Positions 49,087-59,670 of a stretch of DNA of 64,000 nt are shown piece after piece. Location: the NCBI GenBank assembly GCA_910589415.1, contig OU342630.1, positions 63,112,186 through 63,176,185 of the forward strand, written 5' to 3'. The position numbers and the translations under genes were made by a program. Numbering within the stretch: position 1 is the stretch's first letter; every line of letters starts with the position of its first letter. The stretch is from Malachius bipustulatus (taxonomy: Eukaryota > Arthropoda > Insecta > Coleoptera > Melyridae). Below the pieces are notes generated by a model. The model had not been told where the DNA came from and searched no databases. It saw nothing but the letters and a program-made list of their open reading frames with translations.

Positions 49087-50355
49087 GCACCCCAAAATTT
49101 TGCTTGATTTTGATTGGGGATCACTTTCGATATTCTCAAGGGATTTCGATTTTATTTTTACATGTCAGCAGCCCTGTCTTTATTGCATCTAGACTCAAAA
49201 AAACTATCTTATCTGTAGAAAAAACAAAATTTCTACAGGGTGATATGTAAAGGCGTGCAAAATCACTCCGCTGTTATCGTACCCCCGTTTCCCAAAAAAA
49301 AAATTTATAAGTTTTTATGAGCAAAATTTTGAAACTTTCAACTCGAGATGGTTTTCTTCAAATTTTCGATTCAACACCTGTATTTTCAGAGTGATCTCAA
49401 AAAATCAACTGTTCGCTCTTGAAGTGTATAACTTTTTTCTTCGCCAACCGATTTTGGAAATTTTCCCTCCCATTGAAGCTTACACTTCAGGCAAAAAAAG
49501 GGACAAGAATTACACTCAGGACAAACAATAAACTCAAAAGATTGCATAAAAGATTACTAAAATTTTAATTTTTTCTGGAAGCTAAGAACGGTTCGTAACC
49601 ATCGTCACGAAAATTATTACAATCGCTAGGTCGTATCAGTTAAATATAATTAATGACTGTTAAGATGTTCGTAACGATGGTTACGAACCATTTTTGGCTA
49701 AACAAGAGGACTGATTTCCCCTGAAAACGTACAGATGTAATAATAAGGCTATTGTTATCAACATTTTTTTAACTCATGTCAGCAAGAGAGTTCTTAAAAT
49801 GAAGGTTTGTTCGAAGACAAGTTATGTTTGATCAAATTTTTCTCCCAAAACCCATCTCCAGAAGAAATTTAAGTTTGAGTAGTTTTTTATGGATAATCTT
49901 TAGTCCTTGGATTTTCTTGCCTGATGTCTTACCTTCAATAAGAGGCTAACATTTCCAAAATCGAGTTTATTTATATTTTTAAAACTTTATATTCAATAAG
50001 AGGCTTAAACTTTCAAAATCAGTTGGCGAAAAAAAAATCTTATGCACTTCAAGAGCGAACAGTTGATTTGTAAATTCAGAATTGTAAATACAGAAGTTGA
50101 ATCGAAAATTTGAAATCTCGAGGTGACATCAAGCTTCAAAATGTTCTTATCAAAGCTTACCTAGAAGAAAAATTTATTTGAAAAACGACGGTATACGAGA
50201 ACCGCTGAGAGATTTTGCACGCCTGGACGTATCGCCTGGTCCAAGAAAGCTGACATGAAGGGCTGAAGGGCTGCTGATATACAAAAATAAAATCGGAATC
50301 CCTTGGGAATATCGAAATTTAGCCCCAACCAGAATGAGGCAAAATTTTGGGGTGC
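49087..50355. mobile_element. Foldback element with long diverged arms (GCACCCCAAAATTTT ends)
   Basis: gcaccccaaaatttt at 49087-49101 is matched by its exact reverse complement at 50341-50355. The arms run inward for about 400 bp each with many shared words: aagggat.c.gattttatttt, cagcagccct, ggcgtgcaaaatc, aactgttcgctcttgaagtg and cgccaac.gattttg.aa. The centre holds a second inverted pair, ggttcgtaaccatcgt.acgaa at about 49588-49612 and 49667-49691. A cagggtgatatg word inside the left arm suggests an older nested end. No coding capacity. Confidence 0.75.
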
Positions 50356-53300
50356 GACACTCTCATTTTTTGGGGAAGCAAATTTAGGACCTTTGGATCA
50401 TGGAATCACGCCTTTAACCGTTCAGTGGCTTGATATGTTTATATTTTTTTTTAAGAAAAGAGGGAACAGCGGTCTTAACTATGTAGGTAAGATACAGTCG
50501 CTCCACTCTGGCTTCGAGTAAAAAACTTTACGAACGTTAAGGACTACCTATCTCAGACAATCAGACAATAATAACTTGCGTCGTTGTTGTGCTCCTCCTC
50601 TGTTGCTTGAGAAACGTTTGGGTATGATGGAATAGTATTGAAAACTGGGTTCCATGATTGTCTCTTTTCTCAATAAAGTTGGTTATTACATTGGTGATTT
50701 TATTGGAAATGATAGTCTTAGGATCACGATAATCAATAGATTCAATATCAGCTTGAAGTTTCAAGGATGAAATATAGTTTTGAAATTAGTTATTTCTATT
50801 GAACAAGCCAAGCAACTAACCATTTATAACATATTATGTTTCTATACAAAATAGCTTTTCCTTATTTCCTTTTATAATGTCATGTTATTAGTAATATCCC
50901 TTTTTTTCAAAGATATTATCGATTTAAATGAAATTTTTGTAAAAATTACTATTCCTCCCTTAAAAAATAGTCGAACATAAAATGAGTAGAAAGGGATAAA
51001 CCGAATCGCTCGAAATGTAGGAAGCGAAGAGTGAGAAGATTAAAATGTATAGTAGAAGTAGCTATACCTAACTCAACACAGCTTGAAGTAGTACAAAACA
51101 AATCAAAGCAATCATAGCAACAAATCATGCCTGAATCAAACCAGATTCTGTAGTGGTAAATAATTTTGGAATATTCTTTATTTTACTCAGTACCTTTGAT
51201 CTTCTAAAACCAATATTAGGTATATTACTTTCATAAGGTATAATTTCTCTTCTCTGAATTAAGCAGCTTGGAATCATTCGATTCCTCAACCCGATCATAT
51301 AGATCGACCAGCTAGTGCTAGTGTGTTACCCAGTACGGGTAACTCGTCTAGTTGGAAGACAATTGGATGCAGATGTATGTATACAGGGCACTTAATGATA
51401 TATTCAGGAGATGTTACAGCATGGTAGACTCCGCGAGGGGTACATTGTAATGAACCTCATCCACTAGACAGATTTCCATGATGTAAATAGACCACTGAGA
51501 CCACCTCTTCGGCGCTAATTTCATAGAGCCCATGTTCAATTACAATAGAAGGAGATTTTAGTGCAACCAATCGGATCATACAATTTATCACGACGCGGAG
51601 ATCAAAAGCATAAATTATCAATGAGATTAGATACTGATAGCAGACATTGAATTGAGCGTACAAATCCGGAATTTTTATTGATCGAATAAAATGGGAAACC
51701 AAGATCAAGCTAAAATATTCAAATCATAAAATTACGCCATGTTGTCATTTTTATATTCCCCCTGTCAACTTTTTATAATAAAAATTGCCGGTCACATAGA
51801 GTAAATTTGTATCTCAAATTGATAGATTCCTAGAGGTTGCAGCTGAGCCAGTCTTCGGTCCCGGATGTGTAAGGGAAAGTCAATAATATGTACTCGCATC
51901 GGGGCCAGGCGTATCCGGAGGAGATAAGTCGAGGGAATTAAATATAAGTGAGGCAGAGCAGCAAGAAAGAACAGGGCTTCCAGGACGGGAGCCTGTACAT
52001 ACTGAGAATTCAATTTCGATGGGTGCCCAAGGCGAGTAGTTAGCAAGAATGTCTGCTCCACTCCAAGACGGACTGGCATCAACGTGCCTGCTCCTGAACA
52101 GCTCTTCTACGCCGATTCTAGAGCGTGCCTACAGCAGCAGCAGCCTGAAGACTGAAGGGAGATTATATACAGGACGTTTTCACAACAATCATTTCAGTGT
52201 ATATACAAGATCACTTATTTGTGATAATTCTGGAGAAAACTGGGAAGATTAAATGGAATTGAAGCCCAGAAAAACGTTTTCAGTTGACTGTATTCCCAGG
52301 ATATTACATTCCTTTTACAATAATATTATAAGAACAGAAATCATTCCTTCCCTAAAATTATATGATTTCATCCTTCTAGTAAAACGTCTCTCTAGTACAG
52401 TAACTCATTTAGGAGTTGCCCTACAAATTCAGATACATATTTTCTATTGTTGCTTATTCGGGGGGGGGGGTCTTCTATGGTGACCTTAACCCTAAATTTG
52501 CGCATTGTCCAAATTGCAGACACGGGATCGCATCCCCATAATGCGTGCATGAAAAATAGGTCCTCCAACAAATCTCCATTCTTGAAGCTGCTCGTAGAAT
52601 ACATTCTCGATGCGGCTGTTTGCTTTTAAATTTTAGGAAAGTAAACATTTTTGAGATTTTTTCCATGTGCATGCGCACATTAACACGAGCAGACCCGTGT
52701 CCTTTCCTACCATTATGGCGAAATCAAATCTTGGAGCTACTTCAATTGCCTTTCTTACGATGTCCACGTCCGCATCCTCACGTTACCGCAATTATTTCGA
52801 CAACAGAACTCAAGAACGAGACGACTGAAATCCGAATTCAAATTCCACGAAAGATGATACCATATACCATACCATACCATACCATACCACGAAACCATAT
52901 CTTAGGTTTCTTCTGGAAAATCACGTTAAAAAAAAAACGTTTCTACTCTACCTCAAAGGTGGTGTACAAAAAAAGGGAGAAATTTGATGAAAATAAGAAA
53001 TAGTGTTGAGAATTTTTTTTATAAAAGGTTCTTTTCTATCAAAACACACCTTCAAAATATACCTGAGTAGGTACCTTAAAATAAAAGTGAAACGCATGTT
53101 CTTAACATACATTTAACGGCATGTCGTTGATCTTAAGAAATTTTGCGTTATAGTAATTACAAACGCGATAAATGCAGCGCGAACCGCGAACGCGGCAAAG
53201 CTCAGCTCCAAAGTAGCAGGATAATAAACAACGCAAATTCGAATATTGTTTGGTGGGCGAGGAATCAACGAATCGGGATGATTTTTATTCCTAAATTCTG

Positions 53301-53730
53301 GTAATTGAGTCTAGTTTAAATTAGTAAATTGTCGATAAGAGTCTCGGAAGCACTGGAAAAGTGGCACTTTGGCCAAAATCTTTTACCTTTGGAAGCTTAT
53401 AACTTTTTATCAGTACATCGATGTGTTTTACTTATTATAGACTTAATAATTGAAGAGTAAATCCTGATGAGTCCAACGACCTCAGAACGATTGTCGTGGG
53501 ATGATTAGAACGTTAGATATGAGCGGTTGAAAAAATTCCAAGATGGCCACAATTTGGACAATACGCAAATTTAGAATTAAGGTCTCCATCGTGGAACCCT
53601 TTCGAATAATCAATAACAGAAAAAGTGCGTCTGAAATTTTTGGGGCACACCTGCCTAAACAGAGATGTCGAGTGCGTGAGCAGGTACCTAAGCGATTTCT
53701 TCAGAAACTTGTTCCGGATTCTTAGGATGA
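50356..53730. other. Intergenic DNA; microsatellite and an inverted dispersed segment
   Basis: An (ATACC)n microsatellite is at about 52859-52890, and a poly-G run is at 52460. A segment near 52483-52520 (gacctta..cctaaatttgcg.attgtccaaattg) recurs inverted at about 53545-53600. A frame starting at the ATG at 52049 has coding-like composition for about 37 codons and lies 100 bp after a TATA-like taaatataag, but I recognise no protein. Confidence 0.4.
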
Positions 53731-54223
53731 GACGTCTAGGTGGTGAGCCGGAGTAAGTGGAGGAGGAAGGTAAGGTCACCCTTTTGGGGTCTCCAGTTGT
53801 ATCTCAAAAACGGTGCTTCGTTTCTGTAGCTTGAAAACGGTTAAGCATAAAAAGATCTATGGGTTACAAGTTTTATTAGACAATTTTAGGAGCAATTTAT
53901 TTCCAGTAAATGTTTCCCTATGACGCACCGTTTTTGAGAAAAGAAACTATAAAACCGAAATAAAACCAAAAGTGGGATGTTTGATGAAAAATATGAGGTA
54001 AAATTATTTTTTTTCGAAAAAATCAACTTTTGTGTGACGTGTAACTCAAAAACGATTGGGAATTCGAAAGACTCGTATAAAATAAAAGTTGTAGATAATT
54101 TTATGCACTTTTATTAATAATGGGAAAATTTTTCACTACGTCGCACCGTTTTTGAAATATAACCGAAAACCTCAAAAGTGGTATCTTCCTCCCTCCCCAG
54201 AGCCGGCTCACCTCCTAGACGTC
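53731..54223. mobile_element. 493-bp foldback MITE with 21-bp TIRs
   Basis: The ends gacgtctaggtggtgagccg and cggctcacctcctagacgtc are reverse complements with one mismatch. The interior carries four related words around gacgcaccgtttttgaga (53798, 53920, 54045 and 54141) in both orientations. No coding frame. The target duplication is not clear. Confidence 0.75.
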
Positions 54224-57050
54224 AAATTTTTGGTATGTTAACACCTTTATTAACACCCTGAACAAGTATCTGAAGCAAGCGCTCATGTTCCTGCTCACGC
54301 ACTCTACTACACCTCCTTCCTTGACCGTACTAGATGGGATCTTAGACTATAATAGTCAAAGGATGGGATGTAGAAGGCATAATCAAGGCATGCAATTACA
54401 GAGCAGTCACTGGCATGATTACGGACTTATCTGTAGTGGATGAACAGCTTCAGTCCGCTTCCGCCTGATCGCACAGTCCATCGCAAAATCACTTGGAAAA
54501 TTACATTATTAAAAAAATACCTTTTCTCATGTTGCTGCCATTTGCCGGGCACCAGTGCATACCATGTTTATCAATTTTATTTTCTTGATTATTGTTCTAA
54601 CCACTTACATCAGATTTTTATGAAGCCTTGCCTGCGTTGTTATTGTTAAGCGAACAATTTCATCAAGAACATATAATTCAGAATCAATATTAATTTTAAT
54701 TAACCAAGAAACCTGCTCAAGTTCGACCGAGTTCAACTTGAGCGATGAATTCGAATTAACAGAAAGTTCAAGATCTGAATTAAGTTGCGATTAAATAAAT
54801 ACCTGCCTACCCAAGTTGGATAATAAGCAGTATGATGTCTCCATAGATAAATAAAAGACCAGTGATTGCTCTTCATCAATTTTTGCGTTGTATAATCGCA
54901 ATTTTCTAATTGCTGCCAAAAGTTGCAGGCCTAATAATTAATTATTGTTTGAATCGATCTCGACAATCGAATGAAAGTACAGTACTATACTTTATAGGTT
55001 CTGAGCGCTAGGAAGTTTTTAATATAGTGGATAAAACTACTACATAAACCCCATTCATCCAGTTTTCTTAAGGCTTAACAATATCTTATCTCACGAATTC
55101 CCACTGAAAAAGTTCTAATTCCTTCTTCCTGATTGCCATAAACGACATAGTCAAGTGCTTCTCACAACCAATCAAACCCTCCCTCTATACGCCTACGATT
55201 TGGTCATCTTCGTAAAGGGTAAAGTACCTACCACAGATAATCCAATTGCCTACAACAGTCAATCGACAATATTCATATCTGGTACCAAACTTCAAACTTC
55301 AAACGAAAAATTCTTCAGTGAAATTCTCAATATGTACAACTTCACAACATATGGGACGAAATTTGAATATTTTGATTTAAATCCTTTTTTTTTAATCACT
55401 TAATTTTTTTCTTTATCTTTTAATTTATCTCACCTAAAAATGTTAATGCGCTCTTCAGTAAAGTGTTAAGTGAGCTAGTTAACTATTAAACGCAAATAAA
55501 ACGGGATAAAAAAGACAGAATTAATTTAGATCGCAACACAGACCTTTTTCGTTTCTCGTTCCCACTTTGTCTTAAGAACATCTCTATTTCAACGAAGGGA
55601 AACTTTTGTGAAGGTACTAACGATCTAGAGGCAGATGTCTCGTCTTGTAAGGAGTGGCCGGAGTTAGTAGAATTGCAGCTAATTGGCAGCAATCTCATCT
55701 GGTTCCTTTTGTAGTGTCAGTTCGGGGGAAAGTTGGGAAGAGTGCCGGCTAGGCGTGGGAACGGTCCAGCATTGCCTGCCGGAGTGGAAACTCTTGTCAA
55801 CGTGTTAATAGTGCCGATACTCTGAAGGTGTCGTTGCTTAAACAGGGGGACATAACTTTTATTTATGTTGGTACTTCTACGGGCACAGTTGGGAAACTGT
55901 TTCCTGTTATGCATACGCTGCTCAGTGGGATACAAGGAGCTGCCTTTAAAAGGGAATAATGTATACGAGTTAATGCGTCACATGAAAATAACTTTTGTAT
56001 TTTCAATATTTATACTTCCATATCCCATCCTGCTCCAACAGAGCTGCAATGTCTTTTCTATACTTCTAACGACATAATGTCTTTATAGAATTTTCCATAT
56101 ACATAAGTATACTTAATGCGTATTCAAGAATAATGCCACTCAAAGTTTGTGCAACGATAATCAAAAAATATATTATCAGGAATATTATGCGCCTCTACAG
56201 TGGGTGTACACTCGCTCCATGTCAGCATTTTTTGTATATTTTTCGGAAACATAAAATTGAGGTTGAATTTTACAAAAGTATCAGCCTGGCCGTGAATCGG
56301 TCCCAAATATTCTAGCACACAAGCACATAAGCAATGATTAAAGCTGTAAGAAATCACATAAATCATTATCTAATTTTATACTGAAGAGAACCCACCTATA
56401 TACCAACTGCGCATGGTAAAATTGAAACCTTAGAGACGAAATTATCTGAAAACGCACCCTATTATGTGTGTTCGTTTGTTCCCCGTCAAGCTTTCAAGCT
56501 CAAACGTCAGTTCTGTCACTGTCACTTTTAGATAGAACGTTGTTATGGTAAGAGAAAAAAATAGTATATTCAAAAGAGGCATAAAATGAACGATTCCTTC
56601 TGTAAATTTATTTTCCCGATTTAAAACACAATCATATTGAGGTTGCTTAATTCCCCTGGCGCCGGGTCTATAAGCTATTTTTGTGTTCATAATTACGACC
56701 TTTTACCACCCTATTTGGGTTTACTAAGAGGGCACATCTGGAACCCCCGACCTCTATATAATTTCGACCCACTCACATCATTATCGCGTGGATCTCCGCT
56801 CGGCCCGCTTGACAGGTCAACCCCTTAACAGACAAAGAAGAAAGTGAGATCAACAAATGATGTCAAGCCAGACGAACAGCCCTCACAAAATCACTCCCAT
56901 AAATATATGAGCCAGATAATTTCTTGTCTTCCCTCACTTTGCTGTTCTCTTATCTCATCTTATCTGCTATAGTGATGAGCTCGCCTATACGAGTCTAAAT
57001 TATTCATTTTAAAGCAGAATTGTATATTTTTTGCCTGAGATCCTTTTATA
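54224..57050. other. Intergenic DNA, no gene recognised
   Basis: Open frames of 60-82 codons occur on both strands but none resembles a known protein. No repeats or RNA genes noted. Confidence 0.5.
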
Positions 57051-57755
57051 CAGGGTGTTCTACAAGCTCTATGACAAACTTTGACAGATGGTAGGTTGCT
57101 TGATTTTAAACATATTTTTTTTAATAAACATGGGTCCGATTCGTTTTTGTTTAGAAGTTACAAGCATTTAACCTTTATTAACAATCAACAATAAAAATTT
57201 AAATTAAATGATAATCACAAAACTTAAGACTATAAAAATTGTTCGAAATGTCCACCCTCAGCTTGAATGCAAGCCTCACATCGACGAACTAAAGATTCGG
57301 TCACTCGAAGAATGAGATTTCGATCATTTCTTATTTGGTTAGCTGCATCTTGAATTCTTTCAAGTAACTGCTGATGGGTAGCGATTTCAACATGGTAGAC
57401 CAGCTGCTTCATGTGTCCCCATAAATAAAAATCCAGAGGATTCAGATTGGGAGAACGAGGTGGCCATGATATTGGACCTCCTTGACCTATCCATTTATCC
57501 TGGAAATGTTCATTTAGCCAAGCAGCAACTTGTCTTCCTCTATGTGGTGGTGCACCGTCATGCTGATACCACATATTTTGAATAATATTGAGTTGCACGT
57601 CATCAATAAACTCTAAAAGGTCGTGTTCTAAGATAAGAATGCTCGTAACTTCTAAACAAAAACGAATCGGACCCATGTTTATTAAAAAAAATATGTTTAA
57701 AATCAAGCAACCTACCATCTGTCAAAGTTTGTCATAGAGCTTGTAGAACACCCTG
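57051..57755 (-). mobile_element. Tc1/mariner-type element, internally deleted, 118-bp TIRs, TA duplication
   Basis: The 118-bp termini 57051-57168 and 57638-57755 are exact reverse complements apart from one base. They start cagggtgttctacaagctc and are flanked by TA on both sides (57049-57050 and 57756-57757). Only about 470 bp separate them, holding the C-terminal half of a transposase on the minus strand. The near-identical ends suggest a fairly recent insertion. It needs a transposase from elsewhere. Confidence 0.92.
57230..57718 (-). pseudogene. Transposase C-terminal fragment, IS630-Tc1-mariner superfamily (DD41D-type spacing)
   Basis: A 162-codon minus-strand frame opens at an ATG inside the right terminal repeat, so its first 24 or so residues come from repeat sequence, not transposase. 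The rest matches the second half of the DDE domain. WYQHDGAPPH carries the second catalytic aspartate, and SPNLNPLDFYLWG carries the third catalytic residue, an aspartate, 41 residues further on. That spacing fits the DD41D group, though family assignment needs a search. The tail RRCEACIQAEGGHFE is the usual C-terminus. The N-terminal DNA-binding domain and first catalytic aspartate are missing, so it cannot be an active enzyme. The frame itself has no stop, in keeping with recent deletion. Confidence 0.88.
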
Positions 57756-57757
57756 TA

Positions 57758-58249
57758 TTATTTATTTACAAACTTTATACTAATAATAATTCCCTATAAT
57801 CTATGAAACGTGATTCGATCTGGTATAAAATTTTATATATTCAAGTGAGGCACTCTCATCATTTTCATTTACGTCATCATCCTACCGCAATTTATTGATG
57901 TTTTGAATAGGTTTGCAAGAGCAAATAGGAATTTAATGAACACAATATTATAGTTTAACAACTTATTGATTTCGACGTGTCTATTCTAAAATATAAATGT
58001 GTGTTGTAAAGGCTCGTTAAGTTAAGTAGCAGATTTCTGGGGCCCTTTTTAAAGCTAATATCGACATCAAATAATTTTTTCTTAGCATTTTTTAAACACT
58101 TTCATGCCAAGAACAACTTAATTGCTATATTTTCCACCTTGAATCGATAACTTCTTCAGAAATTACAACATAAATCTGCCCGTTAACTTAATGAGCCTTT
58201 ATAATACCCACTGATAACATTTCAGTCAATAAAAAATACCACTTGATGA
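57758..58249. other. AT-rich intergenic DNA
   Basis: No gene, RNA or repeat that I can support. Confidence 0.55.
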
Positions 58250-58257
58250 GTGGGCAT

Positions 58258-59104
58258 CAGTGATGTGCCTTTACGTGTAAAGAATTCATTCTCCACGTAA
58301 AGAATGTTAATATTGTAAGGAAGACGTAAAGAATGTAAATAGTAGAAAATGGAGTTATAGTATAAGTTTCCAAAAATCTTCTCAAAGAATCTATAAAAGA
58401 ATGGACTCGCAAGGGTTTAGAGAACCACTGGGAAACAGCACAAGGCTTCAGGCTGTTTCTGGCCGGTCCGATCGGAAACAGATGGACCAGCATGTCCAGA
58501 ATGAACCGGAAAGAACTCAGACTACTAGTTGGGGTTCTCACCGGTCACAGCAGTCTGAACAGACATCTACAAGTTATGGTTATCACTCGGGACCCGGTCT
58601 GCCCTAAATCCGGAACGAATGACGAGGACTCCTACCATGCGAAGTATATAGAAGCCTCAGGCTCAACATTTTGGGGTTTGAGGAGCTACAAGAGGATGAA
58701 ATGAAACTCCTCTCATGCAACAACCTTCTGGCCTTTATTAAAGGGTCGAGGAGCTTCGAGTAGGAGTTTCACCATGGTTCGGGTACGGCGAAAAGGGCTC
58801 TCGGTGGCCTAGTCGCTTGGGGTGCACCACCCCAATCCACCATATACTACTACTATGGTATAGATTTTGGTTTTGTTTTGATGTTTTATTTTTTTTTTAA
58901 TAATTGTTCAAGTTATTTTTGCTGTTTAATGCTTGTGTAAATTGGAATTCTATCACACGATAGATTATGGTTGGCAGTAGTCAAAACTTTGCATTGTTCA
59001 CATTCTTTACATCATTCTTTACATTCTTTACAGCATTTACCTTAAAAAAGGTCCATGAAAAGAATAAATTCTTTACCGGTAAAGAATTTTATGGCACATC
59101 ACTG
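58258..59104. mobile_element. hAT-like non-autonomous element
   Basis: The left end is cagtgatgtgcc and the right end ggcacatcactg, a perfect 12-bp pair. The flanks gtgggcat (58250-58257) and gtgggtac (59105-59112) match at six of eight bases, and both have T at position 2 and A at position 7, as in 8-bp hAT duplications. Both subterminal regions are crowded with GTAAAGAAT words: at least four near 58268-58335 on the left, and inverted ones at 59000-59090 on the right. These look like transposase-binding repeats. The interior holds a retrotransposon fragment and no hAT transposase. Confidence 0.78.
58379..58704 (+). pseudogene. C-terminal end of a non-LTR retrotransposon ORF2
   Basis: An open plus-strand frame reads IKEWTRKGLENHWETAQGFR, then MNRKELRLLVGVLTGHSSLN, then RHLQVM, and stops at 58702-58704. 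This is the block after RNase H near the C-terminus of many insect ORF2 proteins; its usual form ends in a cysteine/histidine cluster (C..C.....E...H.L..CP). Here only VCPKSG and a degenerate EDSYH remain of that cluster, so it is damaged or frameshifted. The following 58705-58855 looks like 3' untranslated sequence of the element, with gggtgcaccaccccaatcca and tactactacta. It is embedded in the hAT-like element, so it arrived later or was captured by it. Confidence 0.78.
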
Positions 59105-59597
59105 GTGGGTACCCTGTATATAGACTCTAGAGGTTACTTACTAACCTCACTGCTATGAAATATTTTAGAACTATGATTGTGACACAGAAAAGAAATTTTA
59201 TGTACCTACGTAATGTATGACATCAACGTGGAAGTTTTCATATATTCTATTATGAGTCTAAAGTAAAATATTCAGCACATTCATTCAGTACCTACTGGGT
59301 TCAGGCTGAGTGTATATGAAAGATTGATCGTAGTGGATAAAATTCTTCAGAGATCGGCTTTGTCGTACTTACACTACGGGAATATACTTCAAAGCATTAT
59401 TTCTGTACTTTTGATGAAATTTCCAGCTATAATGTCACTAGAACATTGATAATGCACGAGATGTTTAAGGCGGAGAGCTGTTACCAACAAAATGAACTCG
59501 AGAAAATTTACGTAAAATTCAAAACGATATTCGCTCAGAAATTTGTTTAAATTGACATAGAAGTCTTGGTGTCATAGTGATTGAAAGCATCCCTTTA
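59105..59597. other. Intergenic DNA
   Basis: Nothing recognised. Confidence 0.55.
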
Positions 59598-59670
59598 AAG
59601 GCCGGTCCAGACGCACCGACTAATCGCACGATAAAACGGTCATATAAGTCGTTCGACAAGACGTATTAAA

